From contig JAJYFP010000036.1 in the NCBI GenBank assembly GCA_021790855.1, positions 1 to 6,722 of the forward strand: DNA of 6,722 nucleotides, given 5' to 3'. This document shows positions 1 to 6,586 of this stretch, one piece after another. This DNA is from Actinomycetes bacterium (lineage in GTDB: Bacteria > Actinomycetota > Acidimicrobiia > Acidimicrobiales > Acidimicrobiaceae). The notes beneath the pieces were generated by a model. The model had not been told where the DNA came from. It ran no database searches and worked only from the letters and a program-made list of their open reading frames with translations. The translations under genes were made by a program, and so were the position numbers. The first letter of the stretch is position 1; each line of letters starts with the position of its first letter.

Positions 1-260
1 GGCACGTGAGCGTCCAGGTATTTACCGTCCTCGCTCAGGAGGAAGATCATGCCGAAGAAATCTCACCTTTCATGGACAGAAAGATAACTGCTCTGTTGGA
101 ACATCGGTCGCAGTTACATACTTCTATGGGGATCGACGATCCAAACAGCATCGATCAGGTTAAAGCATTCAGCTCGCTGCTGACTAAATCAGCGTCAGCT
201 ACCGGAGCGCTGTTTGGACTTGAACAGGCCGAGTCCTTTAAGCTAATTTCGGATCTCTGA
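1..260 (+). CDS. PIG-L/LmbE-family deacetylase, C-terminal end (partial)
   Basis: This is the 3' end of a gene that starts left of the window. The frame stays open to the left edge: a His codon precedes the GTG at position 6, so that GTG is probably internal. About 85 codons are visible, ending in TGA at 258-260. The segment MDRKITALLEHRSQ followed by an acidic, Gly-containing turn (MGIDDP) resembles the C-terminal helix of PIG-L deacetylases, where a Lys-x-x-Ala-Leu...His-x-Ser/Thr-Gln pattern is common. Known family members are zinc-dependent hydrolases that remove acetyl groups from GlcNAc-type substrates (MshB in mycothiol synthesis) or cleave mycothiol conjugates (Mca). The metal-binding motif near the N terminus lies outside the window, so activity and substrate cannot be judged. 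It converges on the acyl-CoA ligase gene with only 22 bases between the stop codons. The family call is from remembered pattern only. Confidence 0.62.
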   Translation, partial: HVSVQVFTVLAQEEDHAEEISPFMDRKITALLEHRSQLHTSMGIDDPNSIDQVKAFSSLLTKSASATGALFGLEQAESFKLISDL

Positions 261-282
261 AATAGCAACAAGCAGGTACTGG

Positions 283-1833
283 TTAGTTTACCCTACGTTC
301 GAAACCTTCCCAATAAGGAGCTCTGAGCTTATATTTTTGTAACTTTCCAGTGGCAGTTCTAAAGAGCTCTGTCCGAAACTCTATGGACTTCGGACATTTA
401 TATCCTGCGATCTTAGACTTACAGAAGGTGATGATGTCAGCCTCAGAAGGACTTTCTCCCTCGCGTAACACCACCAGAGCCTTTACCTCCTCTCCCCACT
501 TTTCACTCGGCACTCCAATAACAGCGACTTCAGCAACGGATGGGTGTTGAAATATTGCATCTTCCACCTCAATAGATGACACGTTCTCGCCACCTGTGAT
601 AATCACGTCCTTCTTTCGATCTTCTATCGTCAAATATCCATCTTTGAAGTAACCACCATCTCCAGTATGGAACCAGCCACCATCCAAAGCTTCCTCCGTC
701 TCTTTCGGTTGGTTCCAGTATCCAGCAAACACATGGTTAGCCTTCACTAGGACCTCACCGTCAGCATCGGTCATTATCTCAACTCCCAGGGCCGGGGTTC
801 CCGCCCTTGAAAGAAGACGGGCCTTCTCAGAGATCGGTAGGCTATCCCACTCCTTTGGAGCTCTATTAACCGTCAATAACGGAGAAGTTTCGGTGAGTCC
901 GTAGATCTGGATAAACTCCCACCCCAACTCCGTTTCAACACGCTCGATTACCTTGGAGGGAGGAGGAGCACCAGCGACTACGATTCGAACTTCTTCTCGT
1001 CCCGGTATCTCTCGGTGCTGATTTACACGCTCCTCTGCGGCATTTAGCGTTGCTGCCCAGACGGCCGGTGCTCCGCATGCTAAAGTGACCCCTTCGGATT
1101 CCACTCGAGAAAGTATCGATTCACCGTCGATTTTTCGCTGGATAACATGGGTACCACCCAGTCCCGTTACCGCATAAGGCATGCCCCAGCCGTTACAGTG
1201 AAACATAGGAAGCGTGTGCATCAGTACGTCTCGATCGGTGACGGAGGTGTGCAGAGCCAAAGTGGTAGCGTTTGTCCACACATTTCTGTGGGTCAGTTGT
1301 ACTCCTTTTGGTCGTGAAGTCGTTCCGGAGGTGTAGTTGATCGAGCAGGTAAAGTCCTCTTCCGGATCCCATGCAGTGGGAAGAGAAGCACCTTCGGGTA
1401 GTTCTCGAAATAGTTCCGCATCTGAAGTGCCGTCTAAGATAATGACCTCTTTGACATTCAGTCCCGCGGCAAGATGAGCAAATTCATAGTCTACTAACAC
1501 AACTTGAGAGCCCGAGTGTTCAACTACATAGGCGACCTCTTCTTGTGTAAGGCGATAGTTTACTGGTACCAAAATTCGTCCGTAACCCGATACACCAAAG
1601 TACGAGACTAAAAACTTGCCTGCGTTGGGAGAGATAATTGCAACCCTTTCACCGATGCCGACACCCATCTCTTCAAGCGTTTTGGCCATATTCTTGACTC
1701 TTCGATCCAAGGACCTATACGTTATCCTCCCTAGTGAACCAGGAACGTCGGGTTCATCGACGAGAGCAACACGGTCTGGGAAGACCGTCACCCCTCTTTG
1801 CAAAAAGTCGTTGACGGTAAGAGCTACCTTCAC
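283..1833 (-). CDS. AMP-forming acyl-CoA synthetase (AlkK/FadD-like)
   Basis: Cytosolic ANL-superfamily enzyme, 516 residues, expected to activate a carboxylic acid with ATP to an acyl-adenylate and then transfer it to CoA. The core motifs are intact: the P-loop YTSGTTSRPKG at residues 167-177, the block LPMFHCNGWG at 208-217, GAPPP at 288-292, the adenine-binding YGLTETSP at 311-318, the ribose-binding Asp392 in HTGD, the hinge EDRKKD at 404-409, GGENVSSIEVED at 414-425 and catalytic Lys497 in ATGKLQKYKLR. The HCNGWG block and the EWDSLP segment (about 328-333) are typical of the medium-chain AlkK branch, which also includes the DmdB type. Sequence does not fix the substrate. It is slightly shorter than the usual 530-550 residues. 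The start is GTG, chosen because a strong GGAGGGG lies four bases upstream. The relaxase gene ends 75 bases upstream on the same strand, and a hairpin in the gap suggests separate transcription. A role in fatty-acid or aromatic-acid degradation is inference. Confidence 0.93.
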   Translation of the reverse strand: MKVALTVNDFLQRGVTVFPDRVALVDEPDVPGSLGRITYRSLDRRVKNMAKTLEEMGVGIGERVAIISPNAGKFLVSYFGVSGYGRILVPVNYRLTQEEVAYVVEHSGSQVVLVDYEFAHLAAGLNVKEVIILDGTSDAELFRELPEGASLPTAWDPEEDFTCSINYTSGTTSRPKGVQLTHRNVWTNATTLALHTSVTDRDVLMHTLPMFHCNGWGMPYAVTGLGGTHVIQRKIDGESILSRVESEGVTLACGAPAVWAATLNAAEERVNQHREIPGREEVRIVVAGAPPPSKVIERVETELGWEFIQIYGLTETSPLLTVNRAPKEWDSLPISEKARLLSRAGTPALGVEIMTDADGEVLVKANHVFAGYWNQPKETEEALDGGWFHTGDGGYFKDGYLTIEDRKKDVIITGGENVSSIEVEDAIFQHPSVAEVAVIGVPSEKWGEEVKALVVLREGESPSEADIITFCKSKIAGYKCPKSIEFRTELFRTATGKLQKYKLRAPYWEGFERRVN

Positions 1834-1837
1834 TTGT

Positions 1838-1844
1838 CCCCTCC
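1838..1844 (-). promoter_or_regulatory. Ribosome binding site of the acyl-CoA synthetase
   Basis: On the minus strand GGAGGGG lies four bases before the GTG at 1833-1831. It is a near-perfect Shine-Dalgarno match and fixes the non-ATG start of the ligase. Confidence 0.8.
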
Positions 1845-1847
1845 AAA

Positions 1848-1863
1848 ACTAGACTCCACTAGA
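1848..1863. repeat. Two ACTAGA copies spaced 10 bp
   Basis: ACTAGA occurs at 1848-1853 and again at 1858-1863, one helical turn apart, just upstream of the ligase ribosome binding site (TCTAGT on the coding strand). The spacing is what a regulator binding one face of the helix would use, but two 6-mers could also be chance. Function unknown. Confidence 0.35.
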
Positions 1864-1871
1864 AATCACCT

Positions 1872-1900
1872 TTGTTGGAGGTTTTATAACCGTCCAACAA
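1872..1900 (-). repeat. 12-bp inverted repeat (hairpin) between relaxase and ligase genes
   Basis: The arms TTGTTGGA (1872-1879) and TCCAACAA (1893-1900) are perfect complements. Inside them GGTT (1880-1883) and AACC (1888-1891) extend the stem around a TTAT loop, leaving only G1892 unpaired. The hairpin starts eight bases after the relaxase stop codon and lies 38 bases before the ligase start. Neither strand has the run of T residues expected of a simple intrinsic terminator. It may be a T-less or factor-assisted terminator for the relaxase transcript, or a palindromic operator (TetR-like regulators of acyl-CoA genes often use such sites) controlling the ligase. I cannot choose between these. 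Confidence 0.7.
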
Positions 1901-1908
1901 TACAAAAA

Positions 1909-4248
1909 CTACCACAGTTCGCGGCCAAAGTCACTTGGACTTCGGTGATGTAGTTTTTCCAAGAAGATATCTCGTGATACACCCAACTCTCCTTTTGATC
2001 GGACTATCTCTCTAAGCTCATCACGGAAAGTTATTCCCCGTTGCATAAGAAGTAGTCTCACCCTTGATGATCTATCAATCTCTCTTCTAACTGACTTCCC
2101 AAGCTCAACACCTTTAGCTGGATTAAAGCTCTTGGCGACTGCGTTCTCGTCAATGCTTCCCAGACTCAGATTCTCGAGATCCTCCAGTCGACCCAGGCGT
2201 GCCATCAATAAAAGCCGAATCGAAGAGAACTCCGGCGCTTCTAAGGATGTCTTCAGCCTCGTCTCGAAAGACCATGATCTAATCGCGTCAAATCGCTCGA
2301 CTTCAGGTGTGTCAAAGATACGGACACTTGATATAAGGGATGCATATTCGGTCAGTCTTGAGATGGCCACAGAATCTGATTTTGTAGCAGCAAGAGGCAG
2401 TATCTTCCCATCAAAGCCATCTCCGATCTCAAGCACCTCGCCTTTAGCGGAGACAAGATTTATGTTGGCACCTGTCCTGCATGGATCATCAATACGAAAT
2501 AGGTACGATCTTTTTTGCACTGGAAGAACGGCAACCAACTCCCCCACCAGAACTTTACCCCACTTTGTATCTAGGACTGAGTTGGCATTACTCTGAGCCA
2601 TCGAAACGATCTCTTGTCTGAAACTCTGTGCTTCCGAAATATTCTTGAAGACGTGGATGGCGACAGGACTTCCATTCTGTAACGCATGAAGCGTCTCCCA
2701 TAGCGCTGATGCCACGGCGCTTTTACGAGTGAGAAAGACCTCTGCCGATAGATGTGCAGAGACGTCATCTAACGTCATGAGGGGCGCTACAGCTCCCTCG
2801 AGCTTGGAGTCGTCTGGACTTGGAGGCGTCAAAGACTGAGATCGTCTAACTAGACGCCGAATCATCTTAGTGCCACATGCTGCTTCGATTTGAGAAAACG
2901 CCAACCTAGAAAATGATCCCATCTGAAGATTTACCCCACCCAACAGAAGATTGGCCTCTGTAGAATCAGATGAAAGACTTTCTAAGTGAGCCCGTTCCTT
3001 CTGAGTGCGTCCAAGTATTACGGTTCGACCCACATCACGCTTAAGCAACGCTGAATCTGAGCTAAGGCATTGGTTTTCGCGAACAATTTCCTCGTTCGAT
3101 GATGAATCGAACGACTCGAAATACTCCTTTATTTTTGCACTAACCATCTGAGAAAGTGCTCCTCCACCCAACGCTTTTAGTTCTAACATGTAAGTTTCTC
3201 CTCTGTCGTCCAACCCTAAGTTCAACACGCCGGAGCGTTTGGGGGACTGGATTCCCTCAGACCGTCTCGAACTATCGAGCAGGGATTCACAGGTACTGGC
3301 CAATGCTTCCCACATGTCTATAGACTTTGAGCTGCCCAATCTGTACAAGAACTCAGAGTGGAAAATATCTGAAACAGGTGAAACGAACACCGGAGTCAAG
3401 TGAAAATCCAACAAAGGCCCTCTTCCATCAAGTTGTGGACAAAGACCCAGACTTCTTGCTTGAGTATGCCATTTCACGCGTAATTCGCCAAGATCAATTT
3501 GTGTCTTTGGACCTCGTGTGCTTAAAGCACTGATTTGACGAGCTCTCGCGGTTGTACCAAAGTTTTTAGATCGATCAATTACTTCTCTGCGCCTAGTGGA
3601 GAACTCAGCGACTACATTCTCGTCCAAATTCCCCAGTTGCAAGGTACCAAGTATGTATCCTCTCAGACCGAATCCTATGGATTTGTAAAGATAGCGAGCT
3701 AACTCATGTCTGTAGATAATCTCCAAAACGGGTTGAATCTTGTAAACTCTGGCAGAGTTGAGCGCTCTCTCTTTGCCGCCGTAGTTAGCTCCGTTCAGCA
3801 ATACAACATGAGAGTGCACATGAGGATCCTGGTTTCTTGACAGGAGATGTCGAAATTCAAATGCTCTGATTTCTTCTGCACCCACAACCATTCCAGCAAC
3901 TTTGGTCCATGACTCCGTAAGTTCAAGATATCGGATAGAGTTCTCCACCGCCTCGCCATGAGCTCTTAAGATCTCGTTTGCTTGATCATCTCCAGATAGT
4001 GCCCAAAGCACCGATGCTGCCTTTGGCATAGCAAACACCATGTCATAAGCGACATTCTTTCTTTTCGTACAACCAATATTTTTCTCATCTGTCATGGTCT
4101 CGTACAGATGCTCGCTCTCATCGACCTCTAGCGGCTTCTTGCCCAGAGCTTTTGGTATTACCGTTCCAATCGATGCTTCGACAGGATCCTTCAGCTCGCT
4201 TTGGAAGTAGTAGTCGAAGTCAAGATGGCTTATAGGGAAAATTCTCAA
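1909..4248 (-). CDS. MobF-family (TrwC/TraI-like) HUH relaxase without helicase domain
   Basis: Relaxases nick one strand at a plasmid or element oriT, stay bound through a tyrosine and pilot the strand into a recipient. The relaxase domain covers about residues 1-290 of 779. It shows the N-terminal tyrosine pair Y13-Y14, a block ALGKKPLEVDESE (34-46) matching the family LGL-x-G-x-VD region, the core YDMVFAMPKAASVLWAL (68-84) with the acidic residue D69, and the metal site H134 plus DPHVHSH (141-147), giving H145 and H147. The H134/H145/H147 and D69 spacing matches TrwC as I recall it (D85, H150, H161, H163). A FSTRRREVIDRS helix (216-227) is also typical. The second distal catalytic tyrosine of TrwC is not evident. 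TrwC and TraI carry a RecD-like helicase after this domain; here no Walker A motif is found and residues 290-779 are unrecognised, Ser-rich around 375-395 and basic near the C terminus. The start is TTG with GAGGG five bases upstream. No other transfer gene is visible. Confidence 0.85.
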   Translation of the reverse strand: MRIFPISHLDFDYYFQSELKDPVEASIGTVIPKALGKKPLEVDESEHLYETMTDEKNIGCTKRKNVAYDMVFAMPKAASVLWALSGDDQANEILRAHGEAVENSIRYLELTESWTKVAGMVVGAEEIRAFEFRHLLSRNQDPHVHSHVVLLNGANYGGKERALNSARVYKIQPVLEIIYRHELARYLYKSIGFGLRGYILGTLQLGNLDENVVAEFSTRRREVIDRSKNFGTTARARQISALSTRGPKTQIDLGELRVKWHTQARSLGLCPQLDGRGPLLDFHLTPVFVSPVSDIFHSEFLYRLGSSKSIDMWEALASTCESLLDSSRRSEGIQSPKRSGVLNLGLDDRGETYMLELKALGGGALSQMVSAKIKEYFESFDSSSNEEIVRENQCLSSDSALLKRDVGRTVILGRTQKERAHLESLSSDSTEANLLLGGVNLQMGSFSRLAFSQIEAACGTKMIRRLVRRSQSLTPPSPDDSKLEGAVAPLMTLDDVSAHLSAEVFLTRKSAVASALWETLHALQNGSPVAIHVFKNISEAQSFRQEIVSMAQSNANSVLDTKWGKVLVGELVAVLPVQKRSYLFRIDDPCRTGANINLVSAKGEVLEIGDGFDGKILPLAATKSDSVAISRLTEYASLISSVRIFDTPEVERFDAIRSWSFETRLKTSLEAPEFSSIRLLLMARLGRLEDLENLSLGSIDENAVAKSFNPAKGVELGKSVRREIDRSSRVRLLLMQRGITFRDELREIVRSKGELGVSRDIFLEKLHHRSPSDFGRELW
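3092..3114. repeat. 9-bp perfect inverted repeat inside the relaxase gene
   Basis: TCGTTCGAT (3092-3100) and ATCGAACGA (3106-3114) are exact complements around the five-base loop GATGA. The repeat falls in the codons for the Ser/Asp/Glu-rich linker (FDSSSNEEIV) downstream of the relaxase domain, where protein constraint is probably low. It could form a hairpin in the mRNA or be a protein-binding site. No function is known. Confidence 0.55.
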
Positions 4249-4253
4249 CTATA

Positions 4254-4258
4254 CCCTC
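4254..4258 (-). promoter_or_regulatory. Ribosome binding site of the relaxase
   Basis: On the minus strand GAGGG lies five bases before the TTG at 4248-4246. It supports this TTG as the relaxase start and places the Y13-Y14 tyrosine pair at the expected distance from the N terminus. Confidence 0.65.
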
Positions 4259-4318
4259 GTTTACACAGATACTTTCGATAAGGGCAAAGCCGATGCAAAT
4301 CACCATATCATCAGAGCA

Positions 4319-4341
4319 ACGAGTCGGTTAGGAAAACTCGT
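4319..4341. repeat. Inverted repeat ACGAGT-N11-ACTCGT
   Basis: Perfect 6-bp arms at 4319-4324 and 4336-4341 with an 11-base spacer, roughly 70-90 bases upstream of the relaxase start. It could be a dyad operator or part of an oriT. It is short enough that chance cannot be excluded when taken alone. Confidence 0.45.
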
Positions 4342-4344
4342 CAA

Positions 4345-4366
4345 AATAACCAAATCGCCAGTTATT
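4345..4366. repeat. Inverted repeat AATAAC-N10-GTTATT
   Basis: Perfect 6-bp arms at 4345-4350 and 4361-4366 around a 10-base spacer, so the arms are centred 16 bases apart. It begins three bases after the preceding inverted repeat. The geometry suits a dimeric DNA-binding protein, but no regulator can be named. Confidence 0.45.
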
Positions 4367-4376
4367 ACCCAGCTGT

Positions 4377-4390
4377 AGCGCAATTGCGCT
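4377..4390. repeat. 14-bp perfect palindrome AGCGCAATTGCGCT
   Basis: The sequence at 4377-4390 equals its own reverse complement with no loop. Its right edge overlaps the middle TTTACAC copy (4390-4396). Because it has no spacer, it is more like a protein-binding dyad than an RNA hairpin. It is the strongest single element in the gap upstream of the relaxase. Confidence 0.65.
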
Positions 4391-4448
4391 TTACACGGAA
4401 AAATCAAAACCTTGTCGGTCGTTTACACCTTTAAGTCTGACAACATAT

Positions 4449-4463
4449 ACTACAGAGCGTAGT
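4449..4463. repeat. Small hairpin ACTAC-AGAGC-GTAGT downstream of pafBC
   Basis: Perfect 5-bp arms at 4449-4453 and 4459-4463. On the plus strand TTT follows, but no plus-strand gene ends here. On the minus strand, where pafBC ends about 50 bases upstream, no T-run follows. It is a weak terminator candidate at best. Confidence 0.3.
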
Positions 4464-4511
4464 TTTATGAAAGTAAAAGTAACCAAGCACCAAGAATGAG
4501 ATCATCAGAAA

Positions 4512-6512
4512 TCAATCACTCGAACGGGAGACGTAAATCTCAAGAAGTTCTTCAGCTGCAGATCGTTGCAGCGGTGCAAAGCTTGAAGCAGACGCATCTA
4601 AGACAAGGTGAGGACCAAGACGTAAGAAAATCCTCTTTAGCCATCCCGGAGAGACCGCCGTTAGCTTCACCAAAGACTTGTCATCGTACTCATCAAGTAT
4701 CTCTAGATAACTACCCACTACAGTATCGAGCACTCTAAGTCCAAAGACACTTACCCAAGCCTTTAACTCAATCGCTTCATGTCTCAGTGCGAAAGGATCC
4801 GACGGGTCAAACTTCAGCAGTTCGTCTGGAACGAGCTTCTTTCCGGAGCTCATCTCCTCAATCTTTAGAGAGGTAAATCGTTCAATTACAAAGTGTCTCA
4901 TCTCTTTGAGATCCAGATCTAGTGCACGAACATACCATTTGCCCTCATAAACAAACAACAAGATCGGATGAAGTCTTCTCTCTTTTTTCTCGCCGCCTCC
5001 GTCGTAGACCACCTCCACTGTCAATCCTTCAGAGACAGCACGTTGTAATTCCTCCAAGTACTTAGGATCATCTACTCTGACCAGTAAGTCGTCATCTTGA
5101 AGGCTGATCTCCGAGATAACAGAGTTCAGTTTTGACAACGCTGAACGTAATGAGCCACTGTCTTTCACACCCGCGTTTACCAAGGTTCTAGCAGTAACGG
5201 AAAGCAAAAGCGCCTCGGAAAACTCCAACTTACGAGGCTCTGCCAATGCGCTATCCACCCTAACTTCGATAAGATCTTCTTCTGGATCAACTATGATCTC
5301 ATACAGCTGGTCCGGGGTATAAGGAGGCAGTCCACATGTCGCTGCGTGCTCCAGAACCTCAATAAGCTCAGCTTCGCTGACTTGAAATCTCCTGGCAATA
5401 TCTGATATGTGTGCCTCTTTGATCTTTCCCAAGAAAGGCAAAATCGCAGCCAAAAGCTCGAATCGACGAATCGCCTTTCTCGAAGACACGTTCAACTTCT
5501 TAGGCGCATATTCGCTAACTTTGTTTTCAATAACTTTTGAATTTGCCCGTTCGACCGGAGTTTGGGAGATTGATACCATATCTCTAAGCCAAGAAGTCGC
5601 CAAGGACCTAGCCTTCTGAGGCGAAAGAATCTCAACTTTTAATCCTAAAGACATAGCATCTGAGAGGAATGTATCCCAGTTCGAGACTATGACAGCTCGT
5701 AACCGACGACCTAAGGTCCCCAAAGACGAGAGTTCTCCAGGCACGTCGGTCTCGGTTCGATTGGCAAAAAACCAGTCAATTCCTACCTCATCTCCCTTGT
5801 AGGCAACGACAACCGTCTCAGGTTCAGACACCTTTATACTCCAAGGGTCTTTGCTCAAAAGATCGTCCAATTTGAAGTCCTTCGGTCGTGCGATATATCT
5901 ATTCCTCTCTTTCAACTTCACATCTCTTGAGATTCGATCCACCCGAAAACTCTTGATCGGAGAACTCACGCTCTCACGTCCTGCAAGATACCATCGGCCC
6001 CATCTATGTAATAGGCCATAGGGACTTAGCTCTCTCTTTTTATCCTCCGAGCCGTAGCGAAAACAGATCGGGGTCTTCGTGGCGATCGCCTGAAAAAGAT
6101 CAGCAAATACAGCATCAATACCACCAGAAACAACTCGCATCGGAGAGGGATTCTCTTCGAGCCCCAACTTCATCAATACTGAAGCAGCACCAAAAGCGGG
6201 TGAACCGACAGAGCTAAGAGCAAAAGCAAGAGCTGCCTCTTCATCTTTGCTAAAGCGAATATCTAAGGTCAATTCCTTCTTGTAGATGATGTATCCTTGT
6301 GCTCTACTCACGGTCGACTCAACTACGTGTATGGGGATACCCATGGACTTCAGAGAACTTTTAGCCCTTTCAAAAGCCTGCCTTTTGGCAGCAGTACCAC
6401 TCGGCAGACCAGGCAAATCCTGCACAATCTCGTCGAACGTCAAGGGACGCTTGGACGATGACAGTAACTCAAATAAGTTAACTAGATGCATAAATGAATC
6501 GTTAGATGCCAT
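4512..6512 (-). CDS. pafBC: PafBC, fused WYL-domain transcription activator of the DNA-damage response
   Basis: Numbering is from the ATG at 6512-6510, giving 666 residues. Two homologous halves lie in one chain. The PafB-like half has an N-terminal helix-turn-helix (about 5-80; LVNLFELLSSSKRPLTFDEI, then FERAKSSLKSMGIPI) and a WYL domain (about 140-205) with GRWYLAGRE and SFRVDRIS. The PafC-like half has a second helix-turn-helix (about 345-400; YAPKKLNVSSRK, then CGLPPY) and a WYL domain (about 490-550) with GKWYV and HFVIERF, then a C-terminal extension. PafBC in mycobacteria activates most LexA-independent DNA-damage genes, and one-gene fusions are known in some actinomycetes. The second motif is WYV rather than WYL. 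The start is uncertain: ATG 6530 or TTG 6575 would also be in frame, none has a clear Shine-Dalgarno, and 6512 gives the usual short lead into the helix-turn-helix. No Pup-proteasome gene is visible. Confidence 0.88.
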   Translation of the reverse strand: MASNDSFMHLVNLFELLSSSKRPLTFDEIVQDLPGLPSGTAAKRQAFERAKSSLKSMGIPIHVVESTVSRAQGYIIYKKELTLDIRFSKDEEAALAFALSSVGSPAFGAASVLMKLGLEENPSPMRVVSGGIDAVFADLFQAIATKTPICFRYGSEDKKRELSPYGLLHRWGRWYLAGRESVSSPIKSFRVDRISRDVKLKERNRYIARPKDFKLDDLLSKDPWSIKVSEPETVVVAYKGDEVGIDWFFANRTETDVPGELSSLGTLGRRLRAVIVSNWDTFLSDAMSLGLKVEILSPQKARSLATSWLRDMVSISQTPVERANSKVIENKVSEYAPKKLNVSSRKAIRRFELLAAILPFLGKIKEAHISDIARRFQVSEAELIEVLEHAATCGLPPYTPDQLYEIIVDPEEDLIEVRVDSALAEPRKLEFSEALLLSVTARTLVNAGVKDSGSLRSALSKLNSVISEISLQDDDLLVRVDDPKYLEELQRAVSEGLTVEVVYDGGGEKKERRLHPILLFVYEGKWYVRALDLDLKEMRHFVIERFTSLKIEEMSSGKKLVPDELLKFDPSDPFALRHEAIELKAWVSVFGLRVLDTVVGSYLEILDEYDDKSLVKLTAVSPGWLKRIFLRLGPHLVLDASASSFAPLQRSAAEELLEIYVSRSSD

Positions 6513-6586
6513 TTGTTTATCGTAGACCATGCAACATACTTGGATGTGCGACCAAGCCTTTATATCAACAAACAAACGAAACTCAT

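Larger units (their letters stand above)
4260..4428. repeat. Three direct copies of TTTACAC
   Basis: TTTACAC lies at 4260-4266, 4390-4396 and 4422-4428, all in the same orientation. The first and third are GTTTACAC; the middle is CTTTACAC. Start-to-start spacings are 130 and 32 bases. The first copy is next to the relaxase ribosome binding site, and the other two flank the region beside the 14-bp palindrome. They look like sites for one DNA-binding protein, perhaps the relaxase or an accessory nicking protein, which is inference. Confidence 0.5.
4249..4511. other. Repeat-rich non-coding region upstream of the relaxase; candidate oriT/operator
   Basis: This 263-base gap between the pafBC stop and the relaxase start has no convincing reading frame, only peptides of about 10 to 24 residues. 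It is A+T-rich and unusually structured: three inverted repeats sit close together (4319-4341, 4345-4366, 4377-4390), a fourth lies at 4449-4463, and the heptamer TTTACAC appears three times in the same orientation. Relaxase genes often lie next to their origin of transfer, which typically holds inverted repeats beside the nick site, so an oriT is the leading inference. I do not recognise a known MobF nick-site consensus. Promoter and autoregulation sites for the relaxase must also lie here; I see no confident -35/-10 pair. Confidence 0.45.

Noticed and set aside
1909..2120. A Walker-A-like string GVELGKS near the relaxase C terminus
   Set aside because: Only three residues separate the glycine from GKS, where the motif needs four, and no Walker B or helicase motifs follow.
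2132..2596. A 154-codon plus-strand frame opposite the relaxase
   Set aside because: It lies wholly antisense to a well-supported gene, is dominated by Ser/Arg/Thr typical of a shadow frame, and shows no family motif.
4449..4466. Intrinsic terminator for pafBC
   Set aside because: The stem is only 5 bp and the T residues follow it on the plus strand, while pafBC is read from the minus strand.
4433..4504. A 24-residue minus-strand reading frame just after the pafBC stop
   Set aside because: It has no ribosome binding site, is rich in aromatic and Cys residues, and resembles no known small protein.
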